Below are positions 16,811 through 25,690 of a stretch of DNA of 64,000 bases, piece after piece. Both the position numbers and the translations under genes were made by a program. Source of the DNA: Flavobacterium ajazii (GTDB lineage: Bacteria > Bacteroidota > Bacteroidia > Flavobacteriales > Flavobacteriaceae); assembly GCF_010614725.1 (NCBI RefSeq), contig NZ_JAAEHL010000001.1, forward strand, positions 620,001-684,000. Direction: 5' to 3'. The notes under the pieces were generated by a model. The model saw only the letters and a list, made by a program, of their open reading frames with translations. It was not told where the DNA came from and searched no databases. The stretch's first letter is position 1. Every line of letters starts with the position of its first letter.

Positions 16811-17920
16811 ATGACATCAGAAATAATTTACAAGTACCTGAATAATGAAGCTTCAGAACATGAAGTTCAAACACTATTTGAATGGATTGATGCTTCTGAA
16901 GAAAATAAAAGGCATTTTATAGCTATAAAAAAAGCCTGGGTAATTTCTTCATTATCAGAGGACATTTCAGCAGAAACAATTCCGGTAATCCAGATTAAGG
17001 CAAAGAAAAAATATTCTGTTTATTTAAAATACGCTGCAGTTGTATTTGTACTCCTTGGTTTAGGCAAAATAGCTTTAACTTATACGAGCAATCAGCTTCC
17101 GAAAAATTCAAAAGAAATCGTTCTTGAATTAGGTAATGGACAAACGCAATACATTACCAATAAAAACCAAAAAAAATTAGTGAATGATAAAGGCGAACTG
17201 ATCGCTAAAAAACTTCCAGGTCAAATTGTGTATTTTGGAAAAGCTAAAGATAATGAGTTAATATACAACTCACTTAAAGTTCCTTATGGTAAGACATTTA
17301 AACTTATACTTTCAGATGGAACAATCATAAATCTGAATTCCGGAACCACTTTACGTTATCCTGAACAGTTTGGAATTAACGGAAAAAGAACTGTTTATCT
17401 GACCGGAGAAGCCTTTTTTGAAGTTGCCAAAGACAAAGAACATCCTTTTATAGTAAATGTCAATGAGGCAGAAATTGAAGTTTTGGGAACGAAGTTTAAT
17501 GTAAGTGCTTATCCTGAAAACCCATCGGTTAATAGTGTTTTGGTTGAAGGAAGTATTCAAATGTATGAAACTCAAAATACATCAAATTCGGTATTGCTGA
17601 AACCAAATCAAATGGCTACATGGCTAAATAATTCAAAAAAAATTACAACAAAGTCAGTTGATCCTTCTTTTTATTCGGCCTGGACAAAAGGAGAGCTTAC
17701 CTTTAAAGATACTCCTTTTTCAACAATCATTAAAATAATTCAACGCACCTACGATGTTGAAATTATTAATAAAAATTCGGATTTAGCTAAGCAAAGTTTT
17801 ACCGGATCTATTAAAATTAGTGAATCGAGTGTCGAAAATATTTTAGAACTCCTGAAACGTGACACTCCGTTTGATTATACGATTGAACAAAATAAAATTA
17901 CCATAACCAATATTCCATAA
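16811..17920 (+). CDS. FecR-type anti-sigma factor
   Basis: 369 aa. An N-terminal cytoplasmic anti-sigma part (about 1-70) precedes one membrane helix near 75-92 (YAAVVFVLLGLGKIALTY). The periplasmic FecR domain follows (VPYGKTFKLILSDGTIINLNSGTTLRYPEQF, GEAFFEVAKDKEHPFIVNV, VLGTKFNVSAYPE), and the C-terminal DUF4974-type segment begins SAWTKGELTFKDTPFSTIIK. It senses the STN domain of the partner SusC in the periplasm and controls the ECF sigma encoded just upstream. Confidence 0.93.
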   Translation: MTSEIIYKYLNNEASEHEVQTLFEWIDASEENKRHFIAIKKAWVISSLSEDISAETIPVIQIKAKKKYSVYLKYAAVVFVLLGLGKIALTYTSNQLPKNSKEIVLELGNGQTQYITNKNQKKLVNDKGELIAKKLPGQIVYFGKAKDNELIYNSLKVPYGKTFKLILSDGTIINLNSGTTLRYPEQFGINGKRTVYLTGEAFFEVAKDKEHPFIVNVNEAEIEVLGTKFNVSAYPENPSVNSVLVEGSIQMYETQNTSNSVLLKPNQMATWLNNSKKITTKSVDPSFYSAWTKGELTFKDTPFSTIIKIIQRTYDVEIINKNSDLAKQSFTGSIKISESSVENILELLKRDTPFDYTIEQNKITITNIP

Positions 17921-17932
17921 ACCACTAAAAAC

Positions 17933-20900
17933 ATGATATTTACTACAAATTTTTCAAGAAAAATTATATTTTTCTTAGCCATTCTTTTATTTGGTTTTAA
18001 AGGTTTTTCCCAAAACAAATCGATTACATTACACTATAATAATGAGTCAATAAGCATTATTCTTAAATCTATTGAAGAACAAAGCGATTTTAGAATCATA
18101 TACAACACAAAAAAAATTGATATTGATCAAAAGACAAGCATAAATGTTAATAATGCATCATTAGAAAAAGCTTTAAAGCAATTATTTAAAGGAAAAAACA
18201 TTTCATACTACATTCAGAAAAAGCAGATTTTACTAACGAGCTCTGCTCCTGCTTCAACCGATAGTTCAGAAGAAACAGAAAGAACAATCAAGGGAATTGT
18301 ACTGAATGCTAAAGACAAATCTCCTCTTCCAGGGGCCACAGTAATGGTGAAAGGAACCGGAAGAGGCGCCATAACCGATTTTGACGGAAGATTCATTTAT
18401 CAGTTAAGAGAAAAAGATATTGACAATGTTGTGCTTCAGGTTGTGCTTTTGGGAATGATAAACCAGGAACAGGAAGTTGGCAATAAAAATAATTTTACTT
18501 TTTACATGGAAGAAGCAGTAGATGAGCTGAATCCGGTTATTATCACATCTTCTTACGGGACAAAAAAACTAAAAGAGGAAATCGTAGGAAGTATTTCTAC
18601 CATAACGGCTAAAGATATTCCTGTACAACAAGCATCTGAAAGTATTGACAAAATGCTGGAAGGACAGATTGCTGGGGTTTTGATTGAAAATACGTCGGGG
18701 ATTGGCGGACCTGTAAAAATCAATATTCGTGGACAAGGAACTATAAAACCCCTTGGAATTACTGTTACGGGGACTTCAACACAGCCGCTTATTATTGTTG
18801 ATGGTGTAATTATGGCTGAAGAATCCTTTATCGACAGTTCATTTTTTAATGGGCAAACTGCAAATTCTGAAGTTTTATCAAATCCCTTGGCCCAGATTTC
18901 TCCTGATAATATTGAAACATTTACTGTCCTTAAAGATGCAGCAGCAGTAGGTATATATGGCGCTGATGGCGCGAATGGCGTAATTTTAATTACAACAAAA
19001 AAAGGAAAAATAGGTAAAGCTAAATTTGGTTTTTCAAATCAGTTGGGAGTTTCTACAGCCATTAATCAGATAAAATATTTAAATGGTGAACAATATACAG
19101 AAATGAGAAACGAATATTTAAAGAATACGACTTCAGGATATATACCCGTAGCTTATAATGGTGTTAACACAGATTGGTTTGATTTATTGAATAATTCTGG
19201 AATATATAATAAGTATAATTTTAATGTTTCTGGTGCGAACTCAAAGTTTTCATACCGAACAAATTTAGCATATTCAAATATAGAGGAACCACAGTTAGGT
19301 AACACTACGAAACAATTTAATGCAGGAATAAATTTAGGTTACAGAGAATCGAAATGGGATTTTAATCTATCCTTAAATCCTAGTTATATCAAAAAAAATG
19401 CCCCAAATGTTTATTATTCATTTGCATATATCCCAACGCAAAAACCATATAACGAAGATGGTTCTTATGCCTTAACAGGTGTCACTGGGCAAAATGGAGG
19501 CAATCCTTTAGCTGGTATTGATCAAAACAAAAATGAAACAGATACATACGGATTATTAGGAAGCATTAATTTGGGATATCAATTTAACAAAACTTTAAAA
19601 TTCTCTACACTCTTTGGAATTGATTATAAAGACAAAAACCAAGATCGATATTATTCCGGAGAAAACGAAAGCGGACAAAACAACGGAACTTTTGTTCTGG
19701 ATGGCATTACTTACCCTAATTGGGGAAGACGCGTCATTAATAAGCGAAATTCAACTAAATGGAACTGGCAGGGGCAAATGTTATTTAATAAAGAAATTAA
19801 CAAAAACCATGGAATTGATGGCGTTTTAGGATTTGAGCTTTCTGAAGAAAACGGAAGCTTTAATTATTCTGCAGCTACCGGGTTTGTAAATCCAAATATT
19901 GTCAACGCTGTTACAAATGCACTACAAGATGATAATCTTTTGACTCTTGCAGACGAAAGAAAAGCAAAACAAACCTATAGAAATGAAATTAGTTATAGTT
20001 CAAGAGTTTCCTTGTTTTCACAAATTAATTATAACTATAAAAAGAAATACTATTTCTTAGGAAATTTTAGACGTGATGAAAGCTCTGTTTTTGGTAATGA
20101 TAGTAATGTTGCTTTAAATAGTGGTGCGGGATTGGCCTGGATAACGAGCAATGAGCATTTTTTAAAATCAAATTCATGGATTGATTTATTAAAATTTAAA
20201 GTTAGTTACGGTTCAACAGGTAATTCAAGAATTGGTTCTTATCGCTCAAAAGGTTTGTATGATATTTCACAAAATGGATATAATGGTGAAAATTATGCAA
20301 CTGTGGCTGATGCGCCAAACGGTAAGTTAAAATGGGAGAAAAATGTCAAATTTAATACTGGTGTCGATTTTAATATATTTAACACAGTTGAATTATCTCT
20401 GGAATATTATTATGATGATTTGTCTGATTTAATTGTTAGCAGAGAAATCCCGACAGAAAATGGCTACAATGCTTTAGAACTAAATGCAGCCAGCATGTAC
20501 AATAAAGGTTTTGAATTTACAACGAGAATTAAATGGATGCAAAAAAGCAAACTTAAATGGACAACATCCTTTAATATCTCAACAATTGAAAACAAAGTAA
20601 CTGATTTAATTGGCTTAGGCAGTGACTATTCTGAGTCAAATATAGCATTGGCACAAAAAATCGGATACAGCACAACTACTATTTGGGGGGTAAACTGGAT
20701 TGGTATTGATCCGGCAACCGGTAGAGATCTTATTCGAAAAAATGGTCAGGTATATGACTCAGCAACTTATTCCAGTTTGTTTACTAATGCAGATTGGGAA
20801 CCTATTGGTGATACACAACCTAAAGCTTTTGGAGGATTTAACAACAGATTTTCATTAAACGACAATATTACTTTATCTATAACCGGCGCTTTTCAATGGG

Positions 20901-21283
20901 GTGGAGATAAATTAGTCTCTGACGATATTATTGCAAAATACAGAACAACTTCAAACCGAAATATGACTGTAAATGCTTATGATTATTGGAGAAATCCCGG
21001 AGATAATGTTTCTCAGCCTTCACCTGGTAACAACCCAATAATCCCTAACATGAGTAAGTACGTTTACGATGCAACTTACATTAAAATAAATAATATCAAC
21101 CTGAGCTACAATGTACCTGTAAAAAACACTTTTCTTGACACTCTAACTCTTTTTGGAGATGTTTCAAATGTACTTTATTGGTACAAAGAAAAAGGCCAGT
21201 CAGGAATGAATGGCATTCGGGAGCTTAATTATACTTATCCGCAGGCCAGAACTATTTCTTTAGGAATTAATACTAAATTTTAA
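17933..21283 (+). CDS. SusC/RagA TonB-dependent outer-membrane receptor with STN signalling domain
   Basis: 1116 aa with a signal peptide ending near FKGFSQ. Domains in order: STN (about 32-95, ITLHYNNESISIILKSIEEQ), a carboxypeptidase-regulatory-like beta sandwich (about 120-205, IKGIVLNAKDKSPLPGATVMVKGTGRGAITDFDGRF as the block), plug (about 210-335, with IKINIRGQGT-like PVKINIRGQGTI and GIYGADGANGVILITTKKGK), then a beta barrel ending YPQARTISLGINTKF. It imports a large ligand with TonB energy together with SusD. The STN domain ties it to the FecR/ECF pair upstream. The ligand is not deducible; no CAZyme is encoded in this operon. Confidence 0.95.
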   Translation: MIFTTNFSRKIIFFLAILLFGFKGFSQNKSITLHYNNESISIILKSIEEQSDFRIIYNTKKIDIDQKTSINVNNASLEKALKQLFKGKNISYYIQKKQILLTSSAPASTDSSEETERTIKGIVLNAKDKSPLPGATVMVKGTGRGAITDFDGRFIYQLREKDIDNVVLQVVLLGMINQEQEVGNKNNFTFYMEEAVDELNPVIITSSYGTKKLKEEIVGSISTITAKDIPVQQASESIDKMLEGQIAGVLIENTSGIGGPVKINIRGQGTIKPLGITVTGTSTQPLIIVDGVIMAEESFIDSSFFNGQTANSEVLSNPLAQISPDNIETFTVLKDAAAVGIYGADGANGVILITTKKGKIGKAKFGFSNQLGVSTAINQIKYLNGEQYTEMRNEYLKNTTSGYIPVAYNGVNTDWFDLLNNSGIYNKYNFNVSGANSKFSYRTNLAYSNIEEPQLGNTTKQFNAGINLGYRESKWDFNLSLNPSYIKKNAPNVYYSFAYIPTQKPYNEDGSYALTGVTGQNGGNPLAGIDQNKNETDTYGLLGSINLGYQFNKTLKFSTLFGIDYKDKNQDRYYSGENESGQNNGTFVLDGITYPNWGRRVINKRNSTKWNWQGQMLFNKEINKNHGIDGVLGFELSEENGSFNYSAATGFVNPNIVNAVTNALQDDNLLTLADERKAKQTYRNEISYSSRVSLFSQINYNYKKKYYFLGNFRRDESSVFGNDSNVALNSGAGLAWITSNEHFLKSNSWIDLLKFKVSYGSTGNSRIGSYRSKGLYDISQNGYNGENYATVADAPNGKLKWEKNVKFNTGVDFNIFNTVELSLEYYYDDLSDLIVSREIPTENGYNALELNAASMYNKGFEFTTRIKWMQKSKLKWTTSFNISTIENKVTDLIGLGSDYSESNIALAQKIGYSTTTIWGVNWIGIDPATGRDLIRKNGQVYDSATYSSLFTNADWEPIGDTQPKAFGGFNNRFSLNDNITLSITGAFQWGGDKLVSDDIIAKYRTTSNRNMTVNAYDYWRNPGDNVSQPSPGNNPIIPNMSKYVYDATYIKINNINLSYNVPVKNTFLDTLTLFGDVSNVLYWYKEKGQSGMNGIRELNYTYPQARTISLGINTKF

Positions 21284-21286
21284 AAG

Positions 21287-22765
21287 ATGAACAATTCTAA
21301 AAACATTAAACAATTTATACTTACAATTCTCTTACTAATACTGTTTTTATTGCAAAGTTGCAGTGATTTTCTGGAGCAGGAACCAGGCACTCAAACTTCA
21401 ATAGATGAACAACTGTCAACTAAAAAGGGGGTTATACAGGCTTTAAACGGAGTTTATGGGGATATCAGGGATGTTGTAAGTGGCCAGGTTTTTTTAATTT
21501 ATGCAGATATTCAAGGTGGAAACATCAAATTAACACCAACAGCAACTACTAATCCAAAAGGGCAATTTAGAATTTCAGAATATATTACAAATTTTTACTC
21601 TTTTGAAGATTCAGCTGACAGTTCAAATTTTTCTGCTTTTTATGGTTACGCATACGAAGTTATAAATGAAGCAAATTTGATATTAGAATTTACAGATCAA
21701 TTGTCAGATGCAACACAATCTGAAAAAAATGAAATTAAAGCTCAAGCTTTGACAGCGAGGGCCTACATGCACTTTTTATTAAGCGAAATTTATAGTCAAA
21801 ACTACACTTATACAAATGATGCCTCCCATTTAGGGATTGTGTATAATACTAAATCCATAAAAAATGGATTGCAGTATCCATCAAGAGAAACAGCTGCAAA
21901 TACCTATTCGTATATTATAAATGATATTAAAACAGCAATAGATTTGTATTCAGGCGATGTACTTTTAAATGGTCCTGCTTATTCATATTTCAGTAAAATA
22001 AATGCAAAGGCTTTACTATCCCGGGTTTATCTATCAAAAAATGATTGGAAGAACGCTTATGAAACGGCAAATGATATTATTTCAAATTCAGGAGTGACCT
22101 TAATGAGTTCAGGAAATTATATTTCGCAATGGGAACAACCAGATTTACCAGTTTCTGAAATTTTACTCGAATTTTCAATATCAAGAACTGCTGAAGGAAC
22201 TGCCTCCAGCTCATTATCTGCTTATTTTGGATATACTTCTCCAACAGTTTATGCTGATTATGTTGCATCAGAAGATTTGGTAAATCTATATGAAACAACA
22301 GACATTCGAAAACAATTATTCCTAAAACAGCCTTTAATAACATATGTAGAGTTACAATCTGTAAACAGGGATTATTATTTTACCAAAAAATTTCAGGGAA
22401 ATCCAGGATATGTTGCTTTTAGACTAAGCGAACAATATTTGATTCGTGCTGAAGCTGCCTTAAAACTGAATAATTCAAACCAGGCCAAAACTGATATCAA
22501 TACAATAAGAGAAAGAGCAAACGCAAGCTTACTTACAGATTCAGAAAATTTAGAAGATGCTATATTTTTAGAGCGACGAAAAGAACTTTGTTTTGAAGGT
22601 CATCTGTTTTTTGATATAACAAGAAATCATAAGGATGTCTCCAGAAATAACGGATGTATTTCTCTTAATTGTAGCCTTACATATCCTTCTCTCAAATTTG
22701 TATTGCCAATACCTCGCAATAACATTAACCTTAACACAAACCTGAAACAAAATGAATCGTATTAA
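21287..22765 (+). CDS. SusD/RagB outer-membrane nutrient-binding lipoprotein
   Basis: 492 aa. The lipobox is at FLLQSC (Cys near 25). SusD features are the tetratricopeptide-like helices (LTARAYMHFLLSEIY, INAKALLSRVYLSKNDWKNAYETANDII), YLIRAEAALKLN, INTIRERA, FLERRKELCFEGHLFFDITR and the closing FVLPIPRNNINLNTNLKQNESY (family hallmark). It caps the SusC barrel and binds the ligand. It starts 3 nt after the susC stop and its end overlaps the next gene by 14 bp, so translation is probably coupled. Confidence 0.95.
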   Translation: MNNSKNIKQFILTILLLILFLLQSCSDFLEQEPGTQTSIDEQLSTKKGVIQALNGVYGDIRDVVSGQVFLIYADIQGGNIKLTPTATTNPKGQFRISEYITNFYSFEDSADSSNFSAFYGYAYEVINEANLILEFTDQLSDATQSEKNEIKAQALTARAYMHFLLSEIYSQNYTYTNDASHLGIVYNTKSIKNGLQYPSRETAANTYSYIINDIKTAIDLYSGDVLLNGPAYSYFSKINAKALLSRVYLSKNDWKNAYETANDIISNSGVTLMSSGNYISQWEQPDLPVSEILLEFSISRTAEGTASSSLSAYFGYTSPTVYADYVASEDLVNLYETTDIRKQLFLKQPLITYVELQSVNRDYYFTKKFQGNPGYVAFRLSEQYLIRAEAALKLNNSNQAKTDINTIRERANASLLTDSENLEDAIFLERRKELCFEGHLFFDITRNHKDVSRNNGCISLNCSLTYPSLKFVLPIPRNNINLNTNLKQNESY

Positions 22766-24221
22766 AATTTTATCCATATTAAGCGCTGTTATTGTATTTT
22801 TTGGTTCTTGTTCTAAAGATGACTATAAATTAGACTCTAGAAGCGTAGATCCATTTGTACGTTTTAATTTTTTAACGACTTCGGCAGGTGTACCCTTAGA
22901 ATATCCTACTAAGAATACAGGTCTTATTCCGGTAAACACTTATGAAAATAAATCTGTTAAAACCTTAAAAATTCCGGTTGCCTTAACCTCTGCAACATTA
23001 AAATCTCCAGTTATAGTTAATTTCAGTTCTACAACATCAGGAGACCAGAATAGTTATAGTATGACACCTAAAAACGAGTTACTGTTTGAAGGAAATAAAC
23101 TAACCGATACCATTTTTGTTTCTTTCGATAAAAGATGGCAAGATAAACAGACCATTACCTTAAAATTAGAAAACGCTTCTGATCCTCTCGTTCATATTGG
23201 AAACTTAAATACCGAAGCTACTAATAATATTTTTACCATCAATTTAGGCGAAGTAGCCACAACCTACAATTTCCCGGTAAAAGATTTTACAATCAAAGGT
23301 GAAGTTGGCGAAAAAGTAGATTTTAAAGTAAATTTTCCAAATGGCTTTATTCCTTCAGAAATTGAAAACTTAGAAATTTTTAGTTTCTTAAACGGATTTG
23401 ATTACTCATTGACACATGATGATTTTGGAGACAACAGAAACTCAATTACCTATCATCTGACTCTTTTAGAGGATCTTCAAAAAGACGATGTGCGATACCA
23501 GACTAATATTACATTAAACACAACTTCAAATTATACTGCCAACGGAAATACCATTTTAACAATTACAAAACCGGTAAAATCAACAAGAGATGTTAATGCA
23601 AACCCGGCCTCAAAATTTTATGATTTAAGCAATTCAAATTATTTGACTTACGGTGTAAACTGGTTTGACAGAAGTGGTACCTGTGTATGGCAGGCTTTTA
23701 ATGCATTGACTTTCCCTGTTGTAGTTACAAAAGATGATCCAAATGCAATTTTATACAGTGATAAGGGAACAACAAATCCGGATGACGATGTGTACCATGA
23801 TGCTTTCAAAATAGGTTTTCGTGTAGCTACCGGAACGAATACTGTAAATTCTTTTAATTTAAAAAGATGGTTTACCAATCCAAGCAGTTCTGCTGCAAAT
23901 TCTCCGGGCTTTAATATAAATCCAGCTCTGGAATTTTTCCCTGAAAACGGAACCAGTAAAACCAATGGAACTGTACTTGTAATTCCGCAATTTATTACAA
24001 TTGCAGGGACTAACGGAAATAAATACAATATTGCAATTGAAGGCGAAGGAACTTATAAAGAAATAAGCTCTGGTTTATTTGAAATTTCTTTTGAATTAAA
24101 ACTTACCAATGAAAAATTATTTGGAGGTACTGTTACAGGTAAATATAAAATTTATAATAAAAACGGCTTTCCAACAGTAACACCATTAGATGAGCCTTGT
24201 AGAACTGCAATTGACCTATAG
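22752..24221 (+). CDS. Surface lipoprotein of unknown family in the SusC/D operon
   Basis: 489 aa with a lipobox (VIVFFGSC, Cys near 20). I do not recognise a named family. Residues about 30-170 look like beta-sandwich repeats (FTINLGEVATTYNF, KTLKIPVALTSAT). The C-terminal half has a tryptophan-rich stretch (YGVNWFDRSGTCVWQAFN) and a segment reading FEISFELKLTNEKLFGGTVTGKYKIYN. Position directly after SusD, as for SusE/F-like accessory lipoproteins, suggests a ligand-binding role at the cell surface. It might alternatively be a substrate of the di-heme peroxidase encoded 3 bp downstream. It overlaps susD by 14 bp. Confidence 0.8.
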   Translation: MNRIKILSILSAVIVFFGSCSKDDYKLDSRSVDPFVRFNFLTTSAGVPLEYPTKNTGLIPVNTYENKSVKTLKIPVALTSATLKSPVIVNFSSTTSGDQNSYSMTPKNELLFEGNKLTDTIFVSFDKRWQDKQTITLKLENASDPLVHIGNLNTEATNNIFTINLGEVATTYNFPVKDFTIKGEVGEKVDFKVNFPNGFIPSEIENLEIFSFLNGFDYSLTHDDFGDNRNSITYHLTLLEDLQKDDVRYQTNITLNTTSNYTANGNTILTITKPVKSTRDVNANPASKFYDLSNSNYLTYGVNWFDRSGTCVWQAFNALTFPVVVTKDDPNAILYSDKGTTNPDDDVYHDAFKIGFRVATGTNTVNSFNLKRWFTNPSSSAANSPGFNINPALEFFPENGTSKTNGTVLVIPQFITIAGTNGNKYNIAIEGEGTYKEISSGLFEISFELKLTNEKLFGGTVTGKYKIYNKNGFPTVTPLDEPCRTAIDL

Positions 24222-24224
24222 ATT

Positions 24225-25373
24225 ATGAACGCAAAAAAATTAATAGTACCTGTCATATTACTGTTGAGTTTAACAGCATACAAAAGTATCGAAGAACCTG
24301 ATTATATTGATATTCCCGAATTACGAAAGCTATATTCAAGCGGAGACTCTTCAAAATGGCCTGCTGCAGAATTGCATGAAAGTATAGACAAATCTAAATT
24401 TCAGGATATCGGGGTACTTCCTGCTGTTCCTTACCCTGCCTACAATCCATATTCTAAAGAAAAAGAAAGTCTTGGTAAAGTATTGTTTTTTGATCCGAGA
24501 TTGTCTTTGAGCGGACAGATTGCCTGTGCTTCCTGTCACAATCCTGAATTAGGATGGACCGATAACCTGACCCGTTCTTTTGGTCATGACCGTCAGACCG
24601 GAAAACGAAATTCGATGACTATTTTAAATTCGGCCTACGCTACATCTCTATTTTGGGATGGTCGAGCGAAGAGTTTAGAAGATCAGGCACAATTTCCTGT
24701 TCAGGATCCTTTAGAAATGAACGAAAAACTGACGATTGCAGTAAGTAAAATTGGAAAAATAAAAGGATATAATCCGCTTTTTGAAGCTGCTTTTGGAGAC
24801 AAAAAAGTGACTCTTGAACGAATTCAATATGCTATTGCGACATTCGAAAGATCGATTAACAGCCCGAAAAGCAAATTTGACAATTTCGTTAGCGGGAAAT
24901 CAGAAGCTTATACCGACCAACAGGTAAAAGGATTGCATTTGTTCAGAACCAAAGCACAATGCATTAACTGTCACAACACGCCTTATTTTAGTGACAATCA
25001 GTTTCATAATGACGGACAGGTCTTATTCGGGACCAAAAATGAAGACTTTGGGCGTTACAATGTTACAAAAGATGTTAAGGATATTGGCAAATTCAGAACG
25101 CCTACACTACGTGAAGTGGTCAATACAAAACCATGGATGCATCATGGGCATTTTCCAACTTTACTGGATGTTGTTGAATTGTACAATTTAGGAAATCCAT
25201 CCCCTGTTCAAAAAAAATATCTGGGAACGTCGCGTGATTCTTTAATTCCGAAAGTAGATCCAATGCTCAAAAAGTTAAGCTTGAGCAAAGAAGAAATGAG
25301 TGACTTATTGGCTTTTATCGAAACTTTAAGTACACCGACAAGAAGGATTATGGCTCCGGATCTTCCAAAATAA
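24225..25373 (+). CDS. Di-heme cytochrome c peroxidase / MauG family protein
   Basis: 382 aa. Two heme-binding motifs are present, CASCH (about residue 102) and CINCH (about 247), with family blocks LGKVLFFDPRLSLSGQ, TGKRNSMTILNSAY, FWDGRAKSLEDQA, FRTPTLREVVNTKPWMHHGHFPTLLDVVELY (quoted as the C-terminal heme region). Such proteins reduce peroxide or oxidise a partner protein, as MauG does. The N-terminus LLLSLTAYKS resembles a lipobox LTAC with the cysteine replaced by tyrosine (codon TAC at 24279-24281), so it may not be lipidated. It is co-directional with the SusC/D genes. Confidence 0.93.
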   Translation: MNAKKLIVPVILLLSLTAYKSIEEPDYIDIPELRKLYSSGDSSKWPAAELHESIDKSKFQDIGVLPAVPYPAYNPYSKEKESLGKVLFFDPRLSLSGQIACASCHNPELGWTDNLTRSFGHDRQTGKRNSMTILNSAYATSLFWDGRAKSLEDQAQFPVQDPLEMNEKLTIAVSKIGKIKGYNPLFEAAFGDKKVTLERIQYAIATFERSINSPKSKFDNFVSGKSEAYTDQQVKGLHLFRTKAQCINCHNTPYFSDNQFHNDGQVLFGTKNEDFGRYNVTKDVKDIGKFRTPTLREVVNTKPWMHHGHFPTLLDVVELYNLGNPSPVQKKYLGTSRDSLIPKVDPMLKKLSLSKEEMSDLLAFIETLSTPTRRIMAPDLPK

Positions 25374-25405
25374 TTTTTAGTGAAATTTTAAAAAAATAAA
25401 CCAAT

Positions 25406-25624
25406 ATGAATCAATTAATTAACCAATTCTCTACAGGGCTATTCATATATCAAATCTGCCTTTTATTGCATCTCATATTAACGCCAATTACAATATTCTA
25501 CATTGTAAAAAACAAACACAGGTTTAAACAGCCTTATATCTTAGCCTTTTTTGTAATTACATTTCCTTTTATAGTCTCAATACCCGCATTAATTGCACTT
25601 AAGATCAAAAAAACAGAAGCCTGA
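25406..25624 (+). CDS. Small inner-membrane protein with two predicted helices
   Basis: 72 aa. Two hydrophobic segments are visible, FIYQICLLLHLILTPITIFYIV (about 13-34) and YILAFFVITFPFIVSIPALIAL (about 43-64), joined by a basic loop KNKHRFKQP. It lies 32 bp after the peroxidase gene in the same direction and is probably the last gene of that operon. I do not recognise a specific function; it resembles the short two-helix proteins with a PLDc_N-like layout. Confidence 0.65.
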   Translation: MNQLINQFSTGLFIYQICLLLHLILTPITIFYIVKNKHRFKQPYILAFFVITFPFIVSIPALIALKIKKTEA

Positions 25625-25690
25625 TCCTTTTATAATTTCACTAAAAAAATTCAATTCTTTATAAATACATTAATTTAATACCAGTAAAAT

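Noticed and set aside
23648..24028. 126-codon open frame on the minus strand
   Set aside because: It lies fully inside the lipoprotein gene on the other strand, with no recognisable motif.
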